Origin: Polytrichum commune
Lineage: Eukaryota; Streptophyta; Polytrichopsida; Polytrichales; Polytrichaceae
Assembly (NCBI GenBank): GCA_950295325.1
Contig: OX485807.1
Location: forward strand, 51,428,440-51,492,439
Length of the DNA stretch: 64,000 bases
Reading direction: 5' to 3'
In this document: positions 10,097-20,634 of the stretch, in pieces
Layout of the letters: each line of letters begins with the position of its first letter
Numbering within the stretch: the stretch's first letter is position 1
Program-made: the position numbers and the translations under genes
Notes under the pieces: generated by a model
Database searches by the model: none
What the model was told of the DNA's origin: nothing
What the model saw: the letters and a program-made list of their open reading frames with translations, nothing else

Positions 10097-10979
10097 GTGC
10101 CCGAAACACCATGGGCACAAGGGGGACCCCGGAGTGACACCCGGGACTTGTGGCGCCGTTGGTGAGAGGGCCCAAGTGATCCTAGTGTGGATGAGGTCCC
10201 CGGGCGTTGGGAACGCCTCCCATCCACGAAGACTAGGAGGCACAAGGGTAAGGCCATGAACTATGCGTAGCTCATGGCGTGGTGATTCGAGAATGCTCAA
10301 GAACACCTCAATCCGAGGTGTGAGCTAGGAGTTATGGCCATTTGAGTGGGGCGCTGTCCCGGGACAGCGCCCTAGTACAGCAGTGCCTGGGAGTGATTCC
10401 CGGGACTGCCAAGGTTCAAACAGGCATAACTTCCTCAAGACTTGCCCGAATGGGGCAAGTGAGGAGTCCATCGGCATCTACGTGAAGCGTAGATGAAGAT
10501 GGAGTGGTTGGTTGCTGGAATCAGACATCATACAAGGAAGTTATGATGGTCTGAAGCTGCTGGGGGCTTCTAGGCCCAGCGGCTAAGGGAAAATGTCCAC
10601 TTGGCCCCAACTCTTGGTAGAGAGACAAGAGGTTGGTTGACGGTGGGGTGGGGGCCCCGCGTGAAGTCCTAGAGGCTTATATGGGTGAGGTGGTGTGGCC
10701 TCACCCACCCGAGGCCGAACGGCACGGCCTCCATGGGCATTGGCCCAATGTGAGGCCATAGTTGCCTAGTATGGTTCGGGTTGTTGTAGTGTTGCTCCGG
10801 CAACGCGATGATCAACATGGGATTGGACTTCCATGGATGGAAGTCCACATCTAGGAATGGGTTACCGATTAAGGGGTGAGTCCCTAAAGCAAAGTAGGAG
10901 GGTTGGTTCCCTCCTATGAACTATAAGGTCCGGGGTAGGAGGAGCTAACCATTAGCATGGCGGAATGCGAATGGTTAGC
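10097..10979. other. Array of about 17 consecutive short hairpins
   Basis: Adjacent inverted repeats with short loops, each of different sequence: 10097-10102/10113-10118; 10181-10193/10221-10237 with inner stem 10203-10208/10212-10217; 10253-10259/10272-10278; 10303-10309/10315-10321; a perfect 24-bp palindrome 10349-10372 (arm GGGCGCTGTCCC); 10381-10408; 10441-10447/10453-10459; 10475-10482/10488-10495; 10521-10531/10543-10554; 10555-10564/10575-10584; 10607-10616/10626-10636; 10683-10690/10699-10706; 10711-10716/10726-10731; 10738-10743/10745-10750; 10791-10795/10800-10804; 10824-10834/10837-10847; 10895-10902/10909-10916; 10944-10953/10970-10979. Most stems are perfect over 6-12 bp. Unrelated stem sequences set side by side argue for selected secondary structure rather than repeat expansion. 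Function is unknown. Confidence 0.85.
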
Positions 10980-11524
10980 GCTCGTAACCTTTGCTAGAAT
11001 TGAAAATTGGCAAGATTGCTAAGGGGGTTAGCAAGGGTTGCGACAGTGGATCAGGCTGGTCGACTTCTTGGTGGGGTGTATGTGCTAGGAGTGAGGAGTA
11101 GTGTATGAGTGCGAGATGTAGTATTGCTGGATTGTGATTTGCGGGGATTAGTATAGGAGGAGGAAAGCATACAGGGTAGATTTCTGGTGGTGGTATTGAT
11201 GGAAGGTAGTTTGGTAAGTAGCGAGTGTGGAGTATTGATGAGAGGACAGTGAGGTGTGTGGAGATACACAATATGTTGGTGCTAATGAGCACCCATTGAA
11301 TAAACAGGGAAAGAACCCTTTTGTTGAAAGTTTGCAGCGGCCTTCTTCTTTCTTTCTCTCCTGCCTCCAGATCCGGTTTTGGGTCTTGTTTTTGCTCGTC
11401 TTTGGGCACCTTTTCTTGATGCAGACATGTTGTATTGTGTTGATGCCGGTTCTTGTAGCACTGGTTGCTTGTCGATGATGCGGGGGTTGCTCTCTGTCGC
11501 TCTCTGTAGTAGTTTGAAGGTATG

Positions 11525-11665
11525 CGGGGCCGTGATTGCGGCGAGGGGTTAGGTCTTCGGGGTGGCCAGTGCTGATCTGCACACAGATCTGGGAGTGTGC
11601 TTGGCCGCGGTTGCGGCGGGGGGTTAGGTTTTCGGAGATGATTTGCACACACATCTCCTAGTTGT
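11525..11665. repeat. Two-copy tandem repeat in the leader region
   Basis: A segment starting GGCCGTGATTGCGGCG at about 11528 recurs as GGCCGCGGTTGCGGCG at about 11603, followed in both by GGGTTAGGT(C/T)TTCGG and then a TGCACACA(G/C)ATCT block. The first copy carries about 10 extra bases. Period is roughly 66-75 bp. It sits near the presumed outer edge of the LINE; repeated 5' units are known in some LINE promoters, but that role is only a guess here. Confidence 0.6.
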
Positions 11666-11805
11666 CGTAGTGGTTGTTTGGATCTTGACTTCGGCGTTGG
11701 TTGCTGTTCGTTGTGGCCTTTGTGTCTCACCAAGGCCGAGCGCTGCTCAGCCGGTGCGCTCCGGGCTCTCCTCCTGGCTCTCCTCATGGCTCCACTTCTG
11801 TGCAT

Positions 11806-14259
11806 ATAAGATAGATAACCAAATACTACTCTTGTGGGCCCTAGAATTTAAGAGACTCACCTTGCCTACAACTCAAATCCGGTGCAGATTTATGAAGGGA
11901 GTCAGACATCGAAGCCCCCTCCAATATCAATGGTTACAGAATTCACCCAACGCATCCCATCGATTAGCATCCCGCGCATCCCAACCTCGTGATACAATAT
12001 GTACATATATCAAGTTAGACCAAGCCGTGGTTACGTGGTAGCTTTGAGCCTTTAAGATATGAATGACAAAGGTGATTTGTGCAAGCTTTACATGATTGAA
12101 CAATTCTAAGGAATATGTCAACATAAACTATAAATATCACGAGAGTAAGATGACGTCGGCCGAGGGGATGTTATGAATGAGAGAGAGTTCACTCTAGGCT
12201 TAGCTTGTCTGTAAATCGGCTTGTACACTATCATAGAATAATTGGTTGGTGTATTACCGTGTTTTGTGCCAAGTCTAAGAGAATTAGTCCCTATACTCTA
12301 TTTCTATACTCCATATATAATTTACATCCCTCGCATCCCAACCTCCTAGTACACTATGTACATTGGACGAGGTAGTGTACACTAAGGGCATTTCTTAATC
12401 ATAGAACCTAGGAACCATGGATTGCATGAGTGATACCTAATAAAAAGAGCTTCTATTCACTACACTAAATAATGTATGAACTGTCACCAATTTTATATGT
12501 CTTGCTCGAGACTCAATGTAAACCCCCGTGTAGTGTTGACCATCACTCGATGTGAACCTAACATTATTTGTCATTCCTTTTAAAAGCATTTGGACATGAG
12601 AAGTTTACATTGTTTCATTTCTTGTCACTTACTAAGTGATTTTTCATCCAAATTTCAATCATCCACGACAATATTTCATTACAAAATTGGTAGGATGCAT
12701 AATATATGCCAAACTTCATGTCAATAATTGGCAACTGGATGAACTGAAAGTAACTTGGGGTGACCATACTTGTAAACTCGTTCATACAAAGTGTCACCAG
12801 AAATTTTACCACATCAACATAAAATATCATATTATGACACTAATAACAATATTTAGTGTAATCATAATAGTGCATATTGAAGTAAGAGGTTTGGGCATTT
12901 CTTGAGCAATTCTATCCTTACTTTCAAGTTTAGTCACTTCTTAGTACATCCTCTTGTTCAAAGGCCATTTCATTACCCTACATATTTGTGTATCTTTCAA
13001 TACCCAAGAGGGTGGGTGGGACCATCCCTCAAGGAAAATCTTTCTTTAACTATCTTCCCAAATTTGGCACTTTCCCATATAGGTTTGCCTCCTACCACTA
13101 AAACATTTATAACCTCAATCATCAATCTAGGAAGGTGATATTTACCGCTAGTACGTTCCTGACCCTATATACACTTAGGTAAAATGTTGTGCTAAATATA
13201 TAAATTTCAACATGTTCAAGCTCAAAAACGTGTGCAAGACAAAATCAATGGAGCTTCCAAAGTCTACCTTAAATCCATAGGCATTGTATTCTTAATTTTC
13301 TTGTAGAATACATAAGCAACATATACATAATTTTTTAAAGAAAGATGAGATACAAAACTTAAGAGTGCTACCAAATTTGTGAAGGTCTGCCTCACATGTG
13401 CCCATGCCACCAACCAAATCCACAAAGAGGGTTAGGAAAGTACACAAGGTAAACATTAGCAGGACCCAATTGTTATCTATGTCACACAGTCATGTACAAC
13501 ATAAACATCCATTTTGTATCACTAAGTACACATATTGCCATTGAGTATTCCACCTGTTTTTTAGATATTTGAGCCACGCGAGACTGAGCTTTATAGCAGG
13601 TTACACACTCCTTCCACCTTTACTAGTATTCACTCCTTAACCTAGTAATCTCAATGATTACTTAGGGTAAACAACCGTTGTTGCTTAAACTATGAGAGAA
13701 GACTCTCATGGTTTCCCTTGGAACGGGCATCACAAGAATTATAAGACTCTTAAAGATTATTACCTCCTCCCAAATGTGAACACCTTGAACATGTTTGGAC
13801 AAGCCAATGTCATGCATATGTCTCCCCAAGAGTAAGCCCATGATTCTCACAAGGTTGGGGTGGAAATATCTAGTTCATTGATACCCTGACTATGATTGTG
13901 TGGGTCATATATAGTGGTAGAGTATGAGCCCAAAATGGTTGCTCATATTTGTTTTATGTTTAGAACTTATTTAGAATTGCATTTGAGGTCATTATTGAAA
14001 TATCAAAAAGTATAAAAAGAGTGAGGCTTGGTGTGGATTTATGTTTTAGGCCTTAAGCCTATTTTGTGTGGTTAATTAGAAGCTTAGTAGCATTAGGGAG
14101 TGTTTTGGTTAAGTGAGTAGTGGTTGATGAAGCACGGGGAAGGGCCTTGGGTTTAAACGTTTGATTTAGAACATGTTCGTGTTGGTTTAGGGGGTGAGGG
14201 TTTAAGTGGATAGGATAAGGTCCTACTAAGTAGGAGAGGGTTAAGGGGTTTGTGGTTTT
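11806..14259. other. AT-rich intergenic stretch without a recognised gene
   Basis: Open frames here are short and without domains. A 50-bp direct repeat occurs at about 11958-12008 and 12316-12366 (shared core GCGCATCCCAACCTC versus CTCGCATCCCAACCTC). From about 13.9 kb the texture changes to a transcribed-repeat look that continues to 15.2 kb. Nothing else supportable was seen. Confidence 0.5.
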
Positions 14260-14261
14260 GG

Positions 14262-14338
14262 GTGCCCTCTTCTTTTCTCTCCTCTCTTCCTTTCTGTTCC
14301 TCTCCTCTCCTCTCCTCTCTCTCTTTCTCTCTTCTCTA
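14262..14338. repeat. CT-rich low-complexity tract
   Basis: Almost uninterrupted pyrimidines built from CTCTC and TCCTC units. Such tracts are common in plant 5' leaders and in LTR or MITE edges; no gene follows it directly. Confidence 0.7.
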
Positions 14339-14387
14339 GGAAGTTGAGTTCTTAGAGCTTGGAAAAATGTGGGAATTAGGTAGGGGA

Positions 14388-14450
14388 CTTAGTGGAATTA
14401 ATGGAATTAGGAAGGGGAATTAGGAAGGGGAATTAGGAAGGGGAATTAGG
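14388..14450. repeat. Short GGGAATTAGGAAG tandem repeat
   Basis: Units of about 15 bases (GGGAATTAGGAAG and variants) repeat four to five times just before the 43-bp minisatellite. Confidence 0.6.
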
Positions 14451-14469
14451 TAGAGGACTTAGTGGAATT

Positions 14470-14773
14470 AGTTAGGAACTGCTGTGATTAGTTGCTACTG
14501 CTGGAGCTAATTAGCTCTCGGACTGCTAGGATTAGTGCTACTGCTGGAGCTAAGGTCTCTCAGACTGTTGGGATTAGTGCTACTGCTGGAGCTAAGGTGC
14601 TGTCGGACTGCTGGGATTAGTGCTACTGCTGGAGCTAAGGTCTCTCCGACTGCTGGGATTAGTGCTATTGCTAGAGCTAGTGCTCTCAGACTGCTGGGAT
14701 TAATGCTACTGCTGGAGCTAAGGAGCTCTCGGACTGCTGGGATTAGTGCTACTTCTGGAGCTAAGGAGCTCAT
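14470..14773. repeat. Minisatellite, about 43-bp unit, seven copies
   Basis: Units contain GGGATTAGTGCTACTGCTGG followed by AGCTAAGG and a variable GCTCTCGGACTGCT spacer. Copies differ by a few substitutions. Both strands stay open through the array only because of the repeat. It is followed at 14.79-14.87 kb by a shorter GACCGGGTA(T/C)GAG repetition. Confidence 0.85.
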
Positions 14774-14879
14774 CGGCTATTGATGCACGGCCGAGACCCG
14801 GAAGGAAGACCGGGTATGAGACGGTTATAGAAGACCGGGTACGAGCCGGGTATGGGCCGGGTAGGGCCAATGGCCAAGG

Positions 14880-16429
14880 GCTAAGGGCCTAAGGGGGATT
14901 TTGCTCCACAATTAGAAGGTGGTCTAGGGGGGGGTGAGCTTTTGGTAGTGAGTGAGGGTGGTGTGTAAATTAGTGTAGGGAGAAGGGGATAGATAGGGAA
15001 GAGCATTTTTCAATGCTTGTACTCTCATTATGGAATAAATTGGTGTGCAAGAATTTATGGGAATTGAAATGGAGTTTTACTAGTTGGTAAGAGGGAGCTA
15101 TGTGAACATGAATGTGATACTCATTCCCTCACCCGGACTAGGACGCTTAAGGGTGGGCGGTTTGGCCTCAAACTATGGCATGACAAAAATGAAGTATTTT
15201 CTGGCCACATGGCTTAAGTGCAAATTTGTGACTGCATAGTGGGAAGAAGAAGTCCTCTTCAAGAAGATTGCTCTTTAGTATGTGTGCACACCGCCACCTT
15301 CCATTCTCAAGTATCGAAGTGTTGAGGTGACTAACCTACTTGAGAGTCATTATGGGCAACTAACCACAAATGGCATTTTTTTCCTTCTCTTTTTTGTATG
15401 CACACCGAATTCAAAGCCAACCCAACCATACCCATACCCAACCAATCCTCCTCTTCAATTTAACTCTAAGTTAGTGGATAGAAATGTATGTGTATAGAAC
15501 ATCCAACATTTGACATGTATGTGTATAAAACATGCCCAAAAACAATGGTTGAAATTTTAATAGTTGAGCACTTTGGAGCTCATCACAAAGGCCATAAACC
15601 ATCTCTGACTTTAGGTCGTCAATGGAATTAAAATATTAAAAAGTTCTACAGTTGATAAGATACTGAATGCAAATCAAACCCTGACACACGCACACACGCA
15701 TGCACACACGCGCATGCACAACTATAGAACTATATTTACGTATTTGTCAAAAATTGTATTGACCATAATAAAATCACTTTCAACTCTCATCTTTTGGTAG
15801 GTCATAAACCTACATGTGCTCTAAAGACTTAAAGAGTTTCAACCCAAAGCTCTATAGTCTTGTCCTATGAAGAATTAAATTTTAACTTGAATTTTTAGAA
15901 TGCTCACATAAAATTCACCAAGTCATTTGAAGACACCATCAATTGTTGTGGATAGATTTGATCTTTAAAGTGACATCAACAAGTTTTCTTCAACAACAAA
16001 AGTTTACGAGTATGGCCTTGCAACCTTCACTTCATAGCAAATGAACAGTGTAGGTTAGTAAGGCTAATCGTAAATTTAAGAAAGCCACCAACGGCCACAA
16101 GTTAGTAAAAGTAGACGATACAATGCAACCTTGGCAATGGAGAGGTGACCAAAGATGCGTGGTGTTTACCGAACTCAACCATTAGTAAGGTGAAAATACA
16201 TCGACCTATTCTATAGCCAATTAATGACTAGTTTTAGATGACGTGACTCTAAAAATGATACCAAAGCACTCGAAATCAGTTTTAAATCGTTTATGGTATT
16301 TAATGTCACATACACTATTGGCAAACTCTTTAAACTAGATGTGTGGAGATCTGGTAGTGTCACATACTTTAAATGTCAACATGACAGGGTTGCACATGAG
16401 AAATTCATCAGCCGACACGTTTACATCCG
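14880..16429. other. Intergenic stretch without a recognised gene
   Basis: AT-rich, with a (CA)n-type microsatellite at about 15676-15720. A fragment at 16285-16330 (TTTATGGTATTTAATGTCAC) has a relative at 63488-63520, so a low-copy dispersed repeat is present. No coding evidence. Confidence 0.45.
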
Positions 16430-19400
16430 TCCGACAGATGTTCATCCATCCAGTTCTCCTCCTCCGTTTCTCTCCTCCTGCGAGGAAGACGCAGGGCAAA
16501 CTCGGGAGAGCAGAGTCGCCGAGCCAAGCAGCGCGCTAGAAGCGAAACTTGAAGTGCCATCTCTCCCATAGGCTCCAAGTTTCAATGATCCAGGGAGCCG
16601 TTCAATTCTTTCTCTACACATCGATGGCTAAATTGCACCTTCAAAGCGATTTGAGCTAGGCTCTTGGTGATGCTTTGACTACTGCAGTAGGCTGCAGACA
16701 AGAGTTTGGAGGATTGGTGGGACGAGCGAAAGAGTGAGGCGATTTGAAACAAGGCCGGGGTGTCTGTCTTCTTGGAAAGCTTCTACTATCTCAGGTAGAA
16801 TCAGCAACGGCGTCAGTGCGTGTGCCTACCGACACTGCCCTTGTTTAGTAGTCCTTTTTGGTGCTTTTGTTCTGCCTCCGTCCAGGCTGAATTGTTGGAT
16901 ATCTTACAGGTGTGAGAACCATGCATATCTGTGGACAAAAACCCGTCTGATGTAAGAGATCCTCCACGGTGACTTCTTTATTATCTCTCTCTCTCTCCAA
17001 ACTTTTGTTACTTCTCCTCCCTTGGACTTGCCTCCCAGCAGCAGCGACTGCCCCACTTCTGGCTCTCAATGAGCTCGGCCGAATTTTTCAAGTAAGTGCC
17101 TGCGTCGACCTGCTCAAGTGAGTTTCATTCAATGCGTTGTCACGGAAGGAGGTGGCTGGATTTGCTAGGTGTATAAGAGTGTGGTATGTCCGGGGGTTGG
17201 ATTTCGGGTTCCCAAAGTGTGAAAAAGTATCTGCATTGCAGATTTTCTTCTTCTGAAACTTCAGTGTTTCTACTTTGATCGAGATTCAGCGAACATCATG
17301 TGTGCTAGAGGTTTAGGTGTTCGGTGACGGTGGTTGTCCAGGTCTAAATCTAATGATGATGATGCTATAGCTCACAGTCAGTCTGGCACGAGGAACGTAT
17401 TGTTTGAAGGCAAGTTTGTAAAGTTACAAACTGATTATTGACTAGCTAAGCCAGCTCGGAGGAACCGGAGTCAGAGTCAGATTCTAGCATTGCCTGCTCT
17501 TTGTTTCCATCAGGATGAGGTAATACATATCCACCACGTTCAGAAAATGTGTTGTGGCCCACTAGATTTTTTTACGAATTCTTTCAAAAAACGAGGTGCG
17601 TAATCTCTTTCCAGGAAACTGCGTTCAAAAGTGGGCACTGAGTGGAAACGATTACCCTCAAACCTAGGATGCAATAATATAAGTGGTACCTTCATTGTTA
17701 CACTGTCGTCTTCGTGAAACAATTTAGGAACAGTGGTCGTCATGTTTCAACTTTTCTGCCTAAATCGTTGCAAAGCTCCATAAAATTTCTTCAAGGTACA
17801 ACCTGCAAACTTTGAGAAAATTCCTATTTGCACCTCCAGTGCACATGTTTAGGGGATTCTGCAATTGTGATAATCCTCTCTCAAAAGTCACTCGTCATTG
17901 AACCTCAATGATATCTTTGCTAGTGCAACATGTAAGCCGGGTCAAAATTCTTTCCACCATTTTCTATTGCATCACAATAGATGCGGATGCCAGTGGGCAC
18001 AAAACTTGAGTTCGTTGTTTTCATCTTCAATTATGGCCTTCCAACACTATTACCCATGTCAAATATTAGCACGATAGCAGCCGTTGATGGACATTATGTC
18101 CTGGTTTAGACCATATGATGGTTCCTTCTGTCTGGCATCTGTTGTAGTCATTGTATGACTCCTCTGTTTCTAACTTATTGACCGCAGTGAGCCACTGAAG
18201 TCATTTGACATCTTATCACTTAGTATGCTACACTACTCATCATATCATCCTTGTAGTTCATGGAGACATTTATGGTAACAGATTGTTTGTTGGAAAAACC
18301 CTCATTGGATAGTCTTTCATTGCAGTTAGGGGGCTGAGAGGTGAAGTATTCAACTTATTAATGCACACATGCTGGAATTCAGAAGTTTAGTCTTTGTGCA
18401 ACATAAGAGTTATTCTTGGAGGTCTATGGTTGTGAAGCGACGTGGATGCAATTGCATGTTTAATAATTCAAAGTCTATCAATTTGAAGAGCAACTCAGAA
18501 GGTGATTCTTGTGCATCTCCATTAGTAAGTAGATTTCACAGAAGATGCAGAGGTTTAGGTTGGAGAGGCGAATTATTCATCTAATTGTGCACGTATTGAG
18601 AACCACGCCGTGGAATTTAACCATACTAGTTTACTGTTTTTGGAACAGGAGGAGCTAGTCTCAGAGGCCAAATGGTTGCTAAGGGATGCGGGTGTGCGTG
18701 CAATTTTTTGATATCAAAGGTTGTCAACTTAAAGAACAACTTGGAGGGTGTGTTCTTGAGCAGCCACACAAGTGAGTAGGTGTCTCAAAGTGCGTTTACA
18801 CACAATCACCGTTTCCGTGGTTGATGGTTGTTCTTCATTCTCTTCGTCTCCATCTGTTTGTATTACTATGTGGTAGCAGGAGAAAACTACAAGGCCAAAG
18901 CATGGGAGAGGATTTCTAGGAGGCAATTTCTCTTGTACCACCTTTCCACCTGTACCCAAATTTTGTTTGTCTCCACTGCACGGATTGGAGCAATAGGAGG
19001 GACAATCTTTGAGTTCAAAATCCACTCTTCGATTACTCTTGTGGTGGTGTGGAAACGAAACGAAATTGGGGTTGTGTTTGAAAGTGGGGCCGAACCACAA
19101 CTCAACGACCGTGGTGGTTTAGGGTTTGGTGGTGATGATCTTTACTTTTTGGTTGCCTGCGACAGATTCCTGAAGAACTCGCCGAGCATTACTTGAGCAG
19201 AAGTGGGTTCCACTACCCAGATATTTGTGTGTACGCGCCCCCTGCTTTCTGAAATTTATGTGTCTGTTTTTTTTGGTTTATTAATTTATTTGCTACAATG
19301 CGTGAAGGTTAAGCTGTCATTGGTATGGAATTATCTCTTGGTACTGTTGTTAGTTTTGAACTTTCAAAATTTTGATATACTAAGGTATGTGGGTGTTATT

Positions 19401-20087
19401 AGGTTTGTTTTTCATGTTCTTCAACTTCTAGCAATTGGATTTACACAAATGAACTTGTAAATTGCATTAGCAAATCTACAATGAAGCATCAGCAAAAATC
19501 AGATTGAAATCGGAGCTCCTCCGATTTAGTTATGGATATTGGAAGTGCATGTTTCTTGTTCTTTAACTGAATACATAGGACCACCCAATTTGTCTTCACT
19601 ATTGAGTGTGGAGTAGTTAATAGAATTTGAAGACAAAGTCCCATCTCTTATAAACATGTGTCATTATGGAGTCTGATCTTTGATCCTCACCTAACCACAA
19701 ACGCATCAAATATGTGAGTCTGATTTAGAAAACTAACTGAATAACACCCTCATACCTTATACATCTCATTTAGTGCGGCCCACACTAGGCATCATTGTTG
19801 ACCATGTAATGATCTTCCAATTACTGGGTGGCAACCATAGGAGGCGACATGGGACACTTGCTGCTACATGAAAAGTCATGGAGGTCACCTTAGTTAACGT
19901 GGCACACCAATTTTGATGACACACTTAATCAGATTAGTGTAGTTCTGCGAGGATTTTTCTGTTTCTTGCTGTTCTTGCAGGTTTCTGAATGGAACTGGGC
20001 ATGGGCAAAGAATTCTCAGGAGGTAGTAGGGAAGGTTTGCTTGATGCTTTCAGTTACTGTGACGTTGATCTGGGAATGCAGGTGGAA
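16430..20087. other. Non-coding or decayed transcribed-looking region
   Basis: GC content rises at 16.44-17.1 kb with CT-rich stretches resembling a plant 5' leader, and an ATG at about 17068 (encoding MSSAEFF) runs into a donor-like AA|GTAAGT. I found no convincing downstream exons, so no gene is called. A 40-bp stretch at about 16943-16985 recurs in diverged form at about 21925-21965 (shared TGATGTAAGAG and GTGACTTCTTT), indicating a local duplication. Open frames at 18.8-19.2 kb show no domain. Confidence 0.35.
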
Positions 20088-20634
20088 TGAGCCGTGGTTT
20101 CTTGCACAGACTTGAATTGCGTTTTGGCAATTATGATGGTTTGGTCTCTATGGCTATTGATGATTTCCTCTCATAAATTTGATGGTAGTCAATGGTCACA
20201 GTGAATTTTTCGTCCACAGTAGATAACGTCAACTTAATGACTGTCATGCCTGAGAATATTCTGAAGGCTCTGTGACTTGTGAGTCTGTTTGTTGATTTGT
20301 TATTACAGATCGGCAGGTAAGTTAACTTAAATTGCAGCTCTATGGCGGAGGAATCGGAGGAACTTTGTCTCCAATCGTCCATTGTTCGGTTCAGAGCAGG
20401 TGAGCTGTGGTTTCTTGTATAGACTTGAAATTGTGTTTGTCAATGACAAAGGTTCATTCTTCGAGGCCATTGATGATTTCATCTCTTTCGTTGATAGTCA
20501 ACCGTCACAGTGAAGTTTTGTGCACAGTAGGTAAACTTAGCTTTATCACTGCCATGACCAGAATTGATCAGAAGGTTCCGTGGGGTGTGAAGAGTCTGTT
20601 TGTTGTGGATTGCCTCCTGCTGATCGGTAGGTAA
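20088..20634 (+). repeat. Diverged tandem duplication, about 308-bp period
   Basis: Copy 1 (about 20088-20325) and copy 2 (about 20398-20634) share, in order, GTGGTTTCTTG, AGACTTGAA, ATTGATGATTTC, GTCAC(A)GTGAA, CCACAGTA or GCACAGTAG, AGAGTCTGTTTGTTG-type blocks and an ending GATCGG(C/T)AGGTAAG. Both copies end in a donor-like AGGTAAG, which may mean duplicated exon ends of a decayed gene. No frame is conserved well enough to name a product. Confidence 0.6.

Larger units (their letters stand above)
9277..11805 (-). other. Probable LINE 5' leader, or a second element joined to it
   Basis: This 2.5 kb has no convincing gene. From 9277 to about 9.9 kb and again from 11.0 to 11.3 kb the plus strand is G/T-rich like the LINE body, which suggests one continuous element. 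The middle (10.08-10.98 kb) is GC-rich and filled with hairpins, listed separately. Open minus frames at 9221-10306 and 10975-11805 have no recognisable domain and are explained by the low frequency of stop triplets in C/A-rich DNA. Composition turns AT-rich at about 11.8 kb, the best guess for the outer edge. No target-site duplication was found. Confidence 0.45.

Noticed and set aside
9221-10306. 361-codon minus-strand open frame
   Set aside because: Low-complexity Pro/His/Thr composition, runs through the hairpin zone, no domain; explained by strand bias.
10975-11805. 276-codon minus-strand open frame as a gene
   Set aside because: No domain, overlapping open frames in other registers, and it spans a tandem DNA repeat; composition artefact is likelier.
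17068-17092. First exon of a gene (MSSAEFF followed by GTAAGT)
   Set aside because: Donor and ATG are attractive but no downstream exon with a domain was found, so a gene call is not supportable.
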